DNA of 64,000 bases from an uncultured Bradyrhizobium sp. (GTDB lineage Bacteria; Pseudomonadota; Alphaproteobacteria; Rhizobiales; Xanthobacteraceae): the NCBI RefSeq assembly GCF_936928535.1, contig NZ_CAKZHY010000056.1:16120-80119 (forward strand), read 5' to 3'. The translations under genes were made by a program, and so were the position numbers. This document shows, one piece after another, positions 35,549-43,946 of this stretch. The notes beneath the pieces were generated by a model. The model was not told the origin of the DNA. It made no database searches and saw only the letters and a program-made list of their open reading frames with translations. Position 1 is the first letter of the stretch. Each line of letters opens with the position of its first letter.

Positions 35549-36145
35549 ATGCGAACCGACATGGTGCCGGGAGTGACCTTCCCGGACTACGAGCTCAGCG
35601 ACCACACCGGCAAACATCGCAAGCTTTCCGAGTTGCAAGGCATCGATCCGATGATCGTCGTGCTCGGTCGCGGCGGATATTGTCCGAAGGACCGTCGGCA
35701 GACCGAGGGGCTGGTGCAACTCCATCGCGAGATGGAGGTCGGCTATTGCCGGCTGGTGACCATCACCACCGACACCATCACCCAGACCAACGAATACCGG
35801 TCAGGAGCGGGAGCGCACTGGCCTTTCCTGTCCGATCCCAGGCGGATCGTGCAGAAGGATCTCGACATCGCCGAATATACCGATCCCGTCCACAATCCGA
35901 TGATCCCGCATGTCATCGTGCTCGAGCCCGGCTTGCGTATTCACAAGATCTATAATGGCTACTGGTTCTTCGGTCGGCCGACCGTCGAAGAGCTTCGCCA
36001 TGATCTCAGAGCCGTCAGCATGAGCTGCCGTCCGGATTGGGACATCACCGCGCCCGGATTTAAGGCGCAATGGGATGCGGGCCACAAGGAGCATTTCTAC
36101 CCCTATGGCAAGGCTTACGTCGAAACGCTCGGCGAACAGGGCTAG
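35549..36145 (+). CDS. Redoxin/peroxiredoxin-like protein
   Basis: Thioredoxin-fold protein of 198 residues in the AhpC/TSA-redoxin group. VPGVTFPDYELSDHTGKHRK is the usual first strand-loop. The redox-active Cys is probably the one in LGRGGYCPKDRRQ, where the normal PxxxTxxC peroxiredoxin motif is not intact. Two further cysteines (GYCRLV, SMSCRP) could be resolving residues. CAGGAG lies eight bases before ATG at 35549. Being 17 bp downstream of the MOSC-reductase fusion, it is probably co-transcribed and may exchange electrons with it. It is predicted to be cytoplasmic. Confidence 0.78.
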   Translation: MRTDMVPGVTFPDYELSDHTGKHRKLSELQGIDPMIVVLGRGGYCPKDRRQTEGLVQLHREMEVGYCRLVTITTDTITQTNEYRSGAGAHWPFLSDPRRIVQKDLDIAEYTDPVHNPMIPHVIVLEPGLRIHKIYNGYWFFGRPTVEELRHDLRAVSMSCRPDWDITAPGFKAQWDAGHKEHFYPYGKAYVETLGEQG

Positions 36146-36258
36146 AAACTATAGTCCGACGCAGGCGATTGCCGAGCCGGGCTGATGAGATCGTCCAAAA
36201 CTGGCAGTTTATGGCGGGCCGGATTCCGGCTATCTCCGTGTCAGGAACGGAGATCACC

Positions 36259-36888
36259 ATGTATATCCCCCCGGCTTTCAGGGACGACGACATCGAGAGC
36301 ATCCGCGCAACCATTCGCGCCGCCCGTCTCGCAAGCCTCGTCACGGCCACCACAGAGGGGCTGGTCGCGACCCCGTTGCCGCTCTTCCTCGATGAGAACG
36401 ACGGCGAGCACGGCGTGCTGTACGGACATGTTGCGAAGGCCAACCCGCAATGGAAGCTGCAGCCGATCGGCGACGCACTTGCGATCTTCGCAGGTCCCGA
36501 TGCCTATGTGACGCCATCCTGGTACGCGACCAAGCAGGAGACCGAAAAGGTCGTGCCGACCTGGAATTACATCGCCGTGCTCGCCTATGGCCCGGTGGAA
36601 TTCTTCCAGGAGCCGGAGCGCCTGCTCGAGGTCGTGACGCGGCTGACGAGCAAGCACGAAGGCGCGCGCGCAGAACCGTGGGCGGTCAGTGACGCGCCTG
36701 CCGATTTCATCGCCGCGCAGCTGCGCGGGATCGTCGGCGTGCGCATCCCCGTGGTGCGGTTCGAAGGCAAGCGCAAGATGAGCCAGAACCGGCCGGAGGC
36801 CGATCGTATCGGCGTCGCGGCTGGTCTCGCGGCAAGCGAGAACCATACCGATCGCGAGGTCGCGCCCCTGATCCCGCTGCCAAGCTGA
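36259..36888 (+). CDS. PaiB family FMN-binding protein
   Basis: A 209-residue protein of the FMN-binding negative regulator (PaiB) family. The diagnostic opening MYIPPAFR and the FMN-fold segment GHVAKANPQW are present, as are YVTPSWYATK and VPTWNYIAVLAYG, all typical PaiB blocks. The C-terminal KRKMSQNRPEADR is also characteristic. Bacillus PaiB influences sporulation and protease genes, but most homologues may be flavin or heme-handling split-barrel proteins. CGGAG lies eight bases before ATG at 36259. It stands alone on the plus strand, 75 bp before the amidohydrolase gene. Confidence 0.88.
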   Translation: MYIPPAFRDDDIESIRATIRAARLASLVTATTEGLVATPLPLFLDENDGEHGVLYGHVAKANPQWKLQPIGDALAIFAGPDAYVTPSWYATKQETEKVVPTWNYIAVLAYGPVEFFQEPERLLEVVTRLTSKHEGARAEPWAVSDAPADFIAAQLRGIVGVRIPVVRFEGKRKMSQNRPEADRIGVAAGLAASENHTDREVAPLIPLPS

Positions 36889-36963
36889 GCGGTTGTTCCC
36901 CGGAACAATCATCCTGTCAGGCGTGTTGGGGCATCTCAGCAGGAAACCTGACAGGAAGGCCGC

Positions 36964-37791
36964 ATGTGCCGCTGGATCGCATATCGGGGCGAGACCACCT
37001 CGTTCGAACCTTATGTCACCGAGCCCGAGCATTCGCTGATCGCGCAGAGCATCCGCTCGCTGCAGTCGACGGCGGGATCGAACGGCGACGGCTTTGGTCT
37101 CGGCTGGTATGGCGAGCATCCGGAGCCTGGTCTTTATCGTGAGACGCGGCCGGCCTGGTCGGATGAGAATCTGCGCTACCTCTGTCGCCACCTGCGCTCG
37201 CATCTGTTCTTTGCCCATGTGCGCGCCGCCACTGGCACCGCGGTGACGCGGCAGAATTGCCATCCATTCGCCTGCGGCCAGTGGATGTTCATGCATAACG
37301 GTTTTGTCGGAAGCTGGAACAGGTTGCGGCGGAAGGTCGAGGCGCTGATTCCGGACGCCTATTACCCGTCCCGAACGGGAACGACCGATTCCGAGGCCGT
37401 GTTCCTCGCGATGATGGGTGCCGGCCTCGACGCCGATCCGCTCGGCGCAACCAAGGCCGTGCTGCAGTCGCTCGTCGGTCTCGTCAACGAAGGCCAGCTT
37501 CGCGAGCGGCTGCGCTTCACCAGCGCGATCGCCAACGGGCGCGATCTCTACGCATTTCGTGTCGCCGTCAACGATGCCGCCAACACGCTCTATTTCCGCG
37601 AGGCTGGCGACCAGGTCGTCGTCGTGTCAGAGCCGTTCGACAAGGAAACGGACTGGACGGAGGTGCCCGCGAATCACGCGCTGATCGCGCGCGCATCCGA
37701 AGCCGCGAAAATTGTTCCATTCGACCTCTCAATTTCCAGGGGCTCCGAGGCGGAACCCGCCCCTATCAGACGGATTATCGCCCGCAGGTAG
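36964..37791 (+). CDS. Class II glutamine amidotransferase (YafJ/EgtC-like)
   Basis: N-terminal nucleophile hydrolase-fold amidotransferase of 275 residues. The catalytic Cys is residue 2 (MCRWIAYRG), exposed after Met removal. HVRAATGTAVTRQNCHPF and WMFMHNGFVGSWNRLR provide the glutamine-binding Arg and the oxyanion Asn-Gly, and GFGLGWYG is also conserved. The size fits YafJ and the ergothioneine amidohydrolase EgtC. It is directly followed by a GCS2-type carboxylate-amine ligase (21 bp gap). That pairing recalls EgtA/EgtC, where a gamma-glutamyl group is added and later removed. No EgtB or EgtD is nearby. AGGAAGG precedes the start. Confidence 0.87.
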   Translation: MCRWIAYRGETTSFEPYVTEPEHSLIAQSIRSLQSTAGSNGDGFGLGWYGEHPEPGLYRETRPAWSDENLRYLCRHLRSHLFFAHVRAATGTAVTRQNCHPFACGQWMFMHNGFVGSWNRLRRKVEALIPDAYYPSRTGTTDSEAVFLAMMGAGLDADPLGATKAVLQSLVGLVNEGQLRERLRFTSAIANGRDLYAFRVAVNDAANTLYFREAGDQVVVVSEPFDKETDWTEVPANHALIARASEAAKIVPFDLSISRGSEAEPAPIRRIIARR

Positions 37792-37811
37792 TACCATCGC
37801 CGGGTGGCACG

Positions 37812-39041
37812 ATGACGATTGCTTTGGATGTTTTGAAATTGCTGCGCCTCGATTCCTCCGACGACAAGCAGCATCTCGTCATTCGCTCGGCCGGCGGCCG
37901 CGGCAAGGCGGCCGAATATTCCTTCGGCATCGAGGAGGAGTACTTCCTTGCCGATCGCCGTACCCTCGAGGTCGCAATCCAGACTCCGAACGAGCTGTTC
38001 GAATCAGCCAACTGGTCGACCGGTGGCCAGGCCATGCGCGAGATGCTGCAGTCGCAGCTCGAGGTCGCCACCAATGTTCACGTCGACGTCAATGACGCAC
38101 GGGAAGAGTTGAGGTTCCTGCGCCGCGAGGTCGCCAATGTCGCCGCGCAGTATGGCTTTGTGATCATGGCCTGCGGCACGCACCCCACGGCGGTGTGGCG
38201 CATGTCGCAGCCGAGCCCGAAGCCGCGCTACGAGGAGATGATCGAGGATCTGCGCAGCATCGGCCATCGCAACATGATGTGCGGTATGCACGTGCATGTT
38301 CAATTGCCGGATCCCGAGAAGCGGATGGCGGTGATGCGGGCGATGCTGCCGCATCTGCCACTGTTCATTGCGCTGGCTGCGTCCTCGCCGTTCTGGAATT
38401 CGCACAAGACCGGACTGAAAGGTTACCGGCTTGCGGCCTATTCCGAGTTGCCGCGCACCGGCCTGCCCGAGCTGTTCGACGGCAAAAGCGAATTCGACGA
38501 CTATGTCGGCGCATTGCAGCGCTCCGGCGTGATCTCCGACGAGAGCCACATCTGGTGGGCGATGCGGCCATCGATGAAGCATCCGACACTGGAGCTTCGC
38601 GCGCCCGACACCTGCACTTTCGTCGACGACGCCGTCGCCATCGCCTCGCTGTATCGCTGTCTGACGCGGCACCTCTACCTGCGGCCGCATCTGTCGAAAG
38701 AGGTCACCGCGGTCGAACGCGCGATTGCGGTCGAGAACAAGTGGCGCGCCCAGCGCTACGGCACGGATTGCATCTTTGCATCAAGGGACGGTGCGGTGAC
38801 CATCTCGGAGATGCTCTCGCGAATCATCGACGATACCGCCGAGGACGCCGACGCATTGGGCTGCGCTGCCGAGATCGAGCACTGCCGCACCATTGTAGAC
38901 CGCGGCAGCTCGGCCGAATTCCAGCTTCGCGCCTATCGCGACAACGGCGACGATATCGCGGCCGTGTCACGATGGATCGCGACATCGACGATCTCAGGCA
39001 TGAGCGCGCCGATCGGGCGCAGCGCCCCAGCACCGTCATAG
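37812..39041 (+). CDS. Glutamate-cysteine ligase type 2 / carboxylate-amine ligase (YbdK-like)
   Basis: ATP-dependent ligase of 409 residues in the GCS2 family, which forms gamma-glutamyl-type amide bonds. YSFGIEEEYFLAD is the classic GCS2 opening with metal-binding glutamates. ACGTHPTAVW, MCGMHVHVQLPDPEKR and PTLELRAPDTC (metal and ATP ligands) follow in order. The family includes YbdK and EgtA. The natural amine substrate is unknown. It lies 21 bp after the class II amidotransferase gene and is almost certainly co-expressed. Its 3' end overlaps a convergent 103-codon gene by six bases. Confidence 0.88.
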   Translation: MTIALDVLKLLRLDSSDDKQHLVIRSAGGRGKAAEYSFGIEEEYFLADRRTLEVAIQTPNELFESANWSTGGQAMREMLQSQLEVATNVHVDVNDAREELRFLRREVANVAAQYGFVIMACGTHPTAVWRMSQPSPKPRYEEMIEDLRSIGHRNMMCGMHVHVQLPDPEKRMAVMRAMLPHLPLFIALAASSPFWNSHKTGLKGYRLAAYSELPRTGLPELFDGKSEFDDYVGALQRSGVISDESHIWWAMRPSMKHPTLELRAPDTCTFVDDAVAIASLYRCLTRHLYLRPHLSKEVTAVERAIAVENKWRAQRYGTDCIFASRDGAVTISEMLSRIIDDTAEDADALGCAAEIEHCRTIVDRGSSAEFQLRAYRDNGDDIAAVSRWIATSTISGMSAPIGRSAPAPS

Positions 39042-39347
39042 CGCCCGCGCCACCAGGCGTGGGCGGAAAACGGATTCGACAGTTGGCGCAGGAGCAGCGA
39101 CTGGCCTTCGCGCCGACCGGCGCCGCGGAATGAAGAAGCTGCTCACGATGATCGGCTCGTGATCGCCGAGCGCCGTCCGCTCCTTCACGAGCAGGCTCAT
39201 CACCGACCGCATCTTGATGATTTCCTGCGCCACGAAGCTACAGTCCTCGTCGCGATTGATCTGCTCATGCATGATCGCCTCAGCCTCGCGCATGCTGACG
39301 CGCAGTGCTCTGATGGTTCTGCGGAGTTCGTTGATATTGTTGTTCAT
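39036..39347 (-). CDS. Small coiled-coil protein, unknown
   Basis: A 103-residue protein whose first two-thirds is strongly helical and charged (NELRRTIRALRVSMREAEAI, then EQINRDEDCSFVAQEIIKMR and VMSLLVKERTALG), probably a short coiled coil. It is followed by a Pro/Arg-rich tail (FFIPRRRSARRPVAAP). GGAGGG precedes ATG at 39347. No family is recognised. Its stop overlaps the end of the convergent GCS2-type ligase gene by six bases. Confidence 0.55.
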   Translation of the reverse strand: MNNNINELRRTIRALRVSMREAEAIMHEQINRDEDCSFVAQEIIKMRSVMSLLVKERTALGDHEPIIVSSFFIPRRRSARRPVAAPAPTVESVFRPRLVARAL

Positions 39348-39649
39348 GGCGGCCCTCCATTACGGTCGCAGCATAAGAACAAAACATGAACAATCTGTCA
39401 ATCGCTGCGTGCTCGCGCGGGCGTCGAGCTTGCTGACAAATTAGACAAAGAACGTCGCCGCCTGGGAAGCGCGAACCTTGGGGCAGGGTCGTACCGTCCA
39501 AGCGAGCACGCGATCTAACCTCAGGTGCAGTCACTGGATTTCCCCTCACCGCATCGACGCGCCCCACACCCTTGCTGCTGTGCGAGTCAACTGGCCCAAA
39601 ATTCGCAATGACATTGCAAGCGAAGCAATGGCGCAGAGCGGAGAACGTC
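39348..39649. other. Intergenic region, about 300 bp
   Basis: Gap between two divergent genes, the 103-codon minus gene and the plus-strand cupin gene, so it should hold both promoters. The stretch next to the minus gene is relatively AT-rich (around 39370-39400). No repeat, RNA gene or convincing operator was recognised. Confidence 0.5.
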
Positions 39650-40789
39650 ATGAACGTGCATGCTGCGGGCGATCTCAGGACATCAGGCCTCACCCATCCG
39701 AACGGCGCCCCCCTCTGCCTCAACGCCCAGGATTTCGTTGCGATCGATCGCGACAGGAATGCGAAGTTCGAAGCCACCTACCGGCCGCAAGCGCTCTACA
39801 ATCGCGCAAACGAAGGCTTTCACGCCAACAACGAGACCTTCCTGCTCCACGAAGTCGCAACCAACCTGCCGATCTATCGTCCCGACACCGGACCCACCGA
39901 CTTCCATCTGCATCTGCCGCCCGGCGGCTTTCAGCTCGTGCTGGTCACCTCGGGCGCGTTCACCTTCGACTATGACGGGCGGTGGTACAATGTCGGCCCC
40001 GGCGCGGTGATGCTGCAAAGCGCGATCGTGCACCGCCAGCTGTTCTACACCTGGTCGGGCCTGTCGACCGAAGAGAACTTGAAGACGCCGCAGACCGTAG
40101 TCCCGGATCCGATTTCGATGGGCTATTCCGGCAAATTCCTCGAAGCCTTCATCACCGATCCCACCACCTTCCCGAACCCGACCATCGTCGGACCTGATAA
40201 GATCAATGAAGACGAAACGCCGCGCGTGGCCTGGAGCCATCCGCTGCATGATCGTCCCGCCGATGCCGGCTTCTGGCTCCAGGATCCCCTCGCGCTCGAT
40301 GCGCTCTACAAGCCGCTCACGGACGGTTCGGTCAAATCGGCCATGCAGGTTTACGTGCGCGATATCGGGATCGAGATTCCGAGTGGTCATCTCGTGACCG
40401 GCCACGTTATCGCAACCGATCCGCGTGGGCACGCACTGTTGCCGAAGAGCACGGCTGCCCCGGCGGATGCGACCTGCTTTGCCAAGGGCGAGGTCGTGAT
40501 CTATCGCGTCATCCGCGGCAGCGCCGAGTTCAAGAAGAAGGATGGCGAGCGCTTCGAGCTCTCTGCCGGCGATGTGGTCACATCGGGCAAGGATTCGATC
40601 AGCCTCGTCGGCCTCAGCGACAACACGCAGCTGCTTCGGCTCGGTCTTCTCAAGGGCATCAACGATCTGCGCAGCTGGACACCGACGCAGCGCGAGGCGA
40701 TTGACGGCCTGGCAAGCCAGATCATCACGCACCGGGACATTCGTCCGCTGCGCACTGAAGGCAAACCGGTCGGATATCTGTACGGCTAG
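39650..40789 (+). CDS. Cupin-fold protein, unknown substrate
   Basis: A 379-residue cytoplasmic protein with features of one or two cupin beta-barrels. The first cupin-like block is HLHLPPGGFQLVLVTSGAFTFDYDGRWYNVGPGAVMLQSA, the usual G-x5-H-xH / G-x5-P-x-G pattern in modified form. A second barrel near the C-terminus reads VIYRVIRGSAEFKKKDG and FELSAGDVVTSGKDS. ATG at 39650 has CGGAG seven bases upstream; an upstream ATG at 39572 would add a non-homologous leader. No neighbour helps assign a function, and a repeat element follows immediately. Confidence 0.6.
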   Translation: MNVHAAGDLRTSGLTHPNGAPLCLNAQDFVAIDRDRNAKFEATYRPQALYNRANEGFHANNETFLLHEVATNLPIYRPDTGPTDFHLHLPPGGFQLVLVTSGAFTFDYDGRWYNVGPGAVMLQSAIVHRQLFYTWSGLSTEENLKTPQTVVPDPISMGYSGKFLEAFITDPTTFPNPTIVGPDKINEDETPRVAWSHPLHDRPADAGFWLQDPLALDALYKPLTDGSVKSAMQVYVRDIGIEIPSGHLVTGHVIATDPRGHALLPKSTAAPADATCFAKGEVVIYRVIRGSAEFKKKDGERFELSAGDVVTSGKDSISLVGLSDNTQLLRLGLLKGINDLRSWTPTQREAIDGLASQIITHRDIRPLRTEGKPVGYLYG

Positions 40790-40820
40790 GCGGTTCGCAG
40801 CGAGGCGCCCCAAGTCTTCT

Positions 40821-40971
40821 TCCCTCTCCCCTTGTGGGAGAAGGTGGCGCGAAGCGCCGGATGAGGGGTCCTCTCCCCTCGATGCACTGTTCGGGAGGAA
40901 AGATACCCCTCACCCGTCTCGCCGCTCCGCGGCGTGCCACCCTCTCCCGCAAGGGGAGAGGGAAAGCGTGC
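40821..40971. repeat. Intergenic palindromic repeat of the CCCTCTCCCCTTG type
   Basis: CCCTCTCCCCTTGTGGGAGA at the left and the matching CTCTCCCGCAAGGGGAGAGG at the right form the outer arms. Inner arms include GGTGGCGCGAAGCGCCGGAT and TACCCCTCACCCGTCTCGCC. The element fills the gap between the convergent cupin gene and gor. Such CCTCTCCC-ended repeats are frequent in many Proteobacteria, including Bradyrhizobium. Confidence 0.85.
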
Positions 40972-41014
40972 CAGCCCGGCCAATTTAATTCGCTTGAGAG
41001 CCGCTTTATCCGCT

Positions 41015-42403
41015 CTACTCCGCCGCCTGGCGCACGTGGCGCGCGGTCGGCGTGCGCATTGTCACGAGCTCCTCGGCCGCGGTCGGATGCAGCGCGATGG
41101 TCGCGTCGAAATCGGCCTTGGTCGCCTTCATCTTCACCGCGATCGCGACGGCTTGCGTCACCTCGGCGGCGCAATCGCCGACGATATGGCAGCCGAGCAC
41201 GCGATCGGTCGAACCGTCGACCACGAGCTTCATCAGCACGCGGGTATCGCGACCCGACATCGTCGCCTTGATCGGGCGGAACGTCGTCTTGTAGATGTCG
41301 ACGTGGCTGAACTGCGCGCGCGCCTCGGTTTCGGTCAGGCCGACCGTACCAACCTCCGGCTGCGAGAACACCGCCGTCGGGATGTTGGAATGATCGACCT
41401 GCACCTCGCGCTTGCCGAACACGGTGTCGGCGAAGGCATGGCCCTCTCGGATCGCGACCGGCGTCAGGTTGAAGCGATGGGTGACGTCGCCGATCGCATA
41501 GATGCTGTCGACCGAGCTCTTCGAGAAATGATCGACCGCGATGCCGCCGTTCTTCGGGTTGATGGCGACGCCGGCCTTGTCCAGCCCGAGATTGGCGACG
41601 TTGGGGTGGCGGCCGATCGCGAACATGACCTGATCAGAGGCAACGCTCGATCCGTTGGACAGATGCGTGGTGAATTCCTCGCCGTGACGATCGACCTTGG
41701 TCACCGTGCAGCCGGTGAGAATGGTGATGCCCTGCTTTTCCATTTCGCTGCGGACATGAGCCCGCACGTCTTCGTCGAAACCGCGAAGAATGTTGTCGCC
41801 GCGATAGATCACGGTGACGTCGGAGCCGAAGCCGGCGAAAATGCCGGCGAATTCCAGCGCGATATAGCCGCCGCCCTGGATCACGATCCGCTTCGGCAGC
41901 TTCTTGAGATGAAACGCCTCGTTGGACGAAATCACATGCTCGATGCCGGGAATCGCCGCGCCATGGTTGGGCGCGCCGCCAGTCGCGATCAGGATGTATT
42001 TCGCGGTGATCTTCCTGTCGTCTGAGAGCAGACGAACGGTGTGCTTGTCTTCTATCACGGCGCGGCTCTTGACGACCTGCGCGCCCGACTTCTCGACATT
42101 GGTCGTGTAGGCCGCTTCCAGCCGTGCGATCTCCTTGTCCTTGTTGGCGATCAAGGTCGGCCAATCGAAGCTCGCGGGCGGCACGGTCCAGCCGAAGCCG
42201 GCAGCATCCTCGAGTTCGTGACGGACATGCGAGCCGATCACGAACAGCTTCTTCGGCACACAGCCGCGGATCACGCAGGTGCCGCCCATGCGGTACTCTT
42301 CCGCGATCGTCACGCGGGCGCCGTACCCGGCCGCGATGCGGGCGGCACGCACGCCGCCCGAACCGCCACCGATGACAAAGAGGTCGACGTCGAATTCAGC
42401 CAT
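41015..42403 (-). CDS. gor: Glutathione-disulfide reductase
   Basis: NADPH-dependent flavoenzyme that keeps glutathione reduced, 462 residues in the pyridine nucleotide disulfide oxidoreductase family. The FAD motif is IGGGSGGVRAARIAA at about 11-25 and the redox-active disulfide is Cys43/Cys48 in GTCVIRGCVPKK. The central domain carries the NADPH-binding IQGGGYIALEFAGIFAGFG. The C-terminal ALHPTAAEE supplies the catalytic His-Glu pair. CGGAG lies upstream of ATG 42403. It is downstream of rpiA and the DUF2059 gene on the same strand, separated from them by a palindromic repeat. Thioredoxin-like alternatives are excluded by motif spacing. Confidence 0.95.
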   Translation of the reverse strand: MAEFDVDLFVIGGGSGGVRAARIAAGYGARVTIAEEYRMGGTCVIRGCVPKKLFVIGSHVRHELEDAAGFGWTVPPASFDWPTLIANKDKEIARLEAAYTTNVEKSGAQVVKSRAVIEDKHTVRLLSDDRKITAKYILIATGGAPNHGAAIPGIEHVISSNEAFHLKKLPKRIVIQGGGYIALEFAGIFAGFGSDVTVIYRGDNILRGFDEDVRAHVRSEMEKQGITILTGCTVTKVDRHGEEFTTHLSNGSSVASDQVMFAIGRHPNVANLGLDKAGVAINPKNGGIAVDHFSKSSVDSIYAIGDVTHRFNLTPVAIREGHAFADTVFGKREVQVDHSNIPTAVFSQPEVGTVGLTETEARAQFSHVDIYKTTFRPIKATMSGRDTRVLMKLVVDGSTDRVLGCHIVGDCAAEVTQAVAIAVKMKATKADFDATIALHPTAAEELVTMRTPTARHVRQAAE

Positions 42404-42421
42404 TGTCCACTCCGACCCCGA

Positions 42422-42524
42422 GAGCATGATCCGGACCCGAAGGGCCGCGCCAGCGCAAAGTGTGGAGCGGTTTTCCGAGAAAGATCATGCTCAAATAAGA
42501 GCCCAAAGCGCGATGACGCGCTTC
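42422..42524. repeat. Dispersed palindromic intergenic repeat (copy 2)
   Basis: Second copy of the repeat at 6788-6873. GAGCATGATC at 42422-42431 pairs with GATCATGCTC at 42483-42492, and a second hairpin at 42506-42523 pairs AAGCGCG with CGCGCTT. The first hairpin holds an extra G+C-rich insertion relative to the copy at 6.8 kb. It separates gor from the upstream DUF2059 gene. Confidence 0.85.
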
Positions 42525-42550
42525 AGGGATTTCTGATCAGATAGGTATTG

Positions 42551-43066
42551 TCAGATATCCTTGCCACGCTTCTTCATCTCTGCACGGAAGGCGGCCGCGA
42601 CGACCTCCGAGAAGTGCTGCGCCCACTCGTTCATGACCTGCATGCTGAGGTTGATGGCCTTGGGTTCGTTGGTGAGCAGCTTCTGGCCGAGCGGCGACTT
42701 GTAGAACGTGACGAGATCCTTCAGCTCCTGCTCGGTGAACTCGCCGGCATAGACCCCCACCATGCCGTCACCGATCTCCTGCTCGCGGCCAGCCAGCTGC
42801 TTGGCGATAACGGGGGCAAGCTCGTTGAGGTCCTTCTGGTAGTTGAGGTTCTGTCCGATCAGCGTGGCCTTGACCTTCTCCACCATGCCGGGCACGGCGC
42901 CGGCGTACATCGCGCTGGCATTCTTCAGCTGCAGAATCTCTCTTGCTGCGGCAATGGCCCCCGGGGTCAGTGGCTCCGGCTTCGGCTGCTGTTGCGCGGT
43001 CGCCGCCCCCAGGGCCAACGCAAAGGCGAGGCAAACGGCGGGCACGATCTTCAAAGCGCTCTTCAT
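42551..43066 (-). CDS. DUF2059 secreted protein
   Basis: Periplasmic protein of 171 residues with a clear Sec signal peptide (LKIVPAVCLAFALALGAATA, cleavage about residue 24). A helical DUF2059 domain follows. The conserved part reads GMVGVYAGEFTEQELKDLVT followed by FYKSPLGQKLL, the standard DUF2059 signature. Function is unknown. It lies 21 bp downstream of rpiA on the same strand and is probably co-transcribed with it. A palindromic repeat separates it from gor. Confidence 0.85.
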   Translation of the reverse strand: MKSALKIVPAVCLAFALALGAATAQQQPKPEPLTPGAIAAAREILQLKNASAMYAGAVPGMVEKVKATLIGQNLNYQKDLNELAPVIAKQLAGREQEIGDGMVGVYAGEFTEQELKDLVTFYKSPLGQKLLTNEPKAINLSMQVMNEWAQHFSEVVAAAFRAEMKKRGKDI

Positions 43067-43087
43067 TCCTAGTCTCCTTTCGGCGGC

Positions 43088-43786
43088 TTATCGCCGTTCA
43101 ATCACGCGGATTCCCTCGCCACCCGCCAAAACAGCCGAGCTGGCCAAGCCGATGAACAACCCATGCTCGACCACGCCGGGGATCGCGCTCAGCGCCTGGG
43201 CGAGGCTCGCCGGATCGGCAATACGTCCGAGCTGGGCATCGACGATCCAGTGGCCGCCATCGGTGACGAAAACGTGGCCATCTTTGGCCTTGCGGACCGC
43301 CATTTGCCCGGAAACGCCGCATTCTGCAAATGCCTTCTCGATGGCGCGGCGGGTCGCTCCCAGCCCGAACGGGATCACCTCGACCGGCAGCGGAAAGCGA
43401 CCGAGCGTCGGCACCCATTTGGTGTCGTCGGCAATCACGATCATGCGGTCCGAGGCAGCCGCCACGATCTTCTCGCGCAGCAATGCCCCACCGCCGCCCT
43501 TGATCAGGTTGAGCTGGGGGTCGATCTCGTCGGCGCCGTCGACGGTGATGTCGAGACGGTCAATGTCATCAAGCGTGGTGAGCGGCACGCCACAGCGCTG
43601 CGCGTCAGCGCGGGTCGCTTCCGAGGTCGGCACACCGATCACCTTGAGCCCGGCGGCAACGCGTTCTCCCAGCAGCTCGACGAAATGCTTGGCCGTCGAC
43701 CCGGTTCCGAGCCCGAGCTGCATCCCGTCGCGCACCTCGTCCAGCGCGCGCGCCGCGGCCTGCCGCTTCAACTGGTCCATGGTCAC
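43088..43786 (-). CDS. rpiA: Ribose-5-phosphate isomerase A
   Basis: Interconverts ribose 5-phosphate and ribulose 5-phosphate in the pentose phosphate and Calvin pathways. The 232-residue protein has [16 protein letters not shown] (phosphate loop), the [26 protein letters not shown] active-site region in two blocks with catalytic Asp and Glu, and a closing [13 protein letters not shown] segment. A GTG at 43786 gives the N-terminus that aligns with other RpiA proteins; an ATG two codons later is possible. It is divergent from gph over about 160 bp. Confidence 0.95.
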   Translation of the reverse strand: MTMDQLKRQAAARALDEVRDGMQLGLGTGSTAKHFVELLGERVAAGLKVIGVPTSEATRADAQRCGVPLTTLDDIDRLDITVDGADEIDPQLNLIKGGGGALLREKIVAAASDRMIVIADDTKWVPTLGRFPLPVEVIPFGLGATRRAIEKAFAECGVSGQMAVRKAKDGHVFVTDGGHWIVDAQLGRIADPASLAQALSAIPGVVEHGLFIGLASSAVLAGGEGIRVIERR

Positions 43787-43946
43787 GTTTGCGCCCGCCT
43801 CTCAGGTGTGCCGCCGGTCGAGTCACTTGCGGCGGCCTATGTAGCCTCGTTTTCATCGAGAGAACAGGGCCCGGAAACCGGCCTATAAGCTGATCTTATG
43901 GCCCTGCCCCTTGCGCCAGCCCTGGCGGACCGATAGCGCTTTTTGC

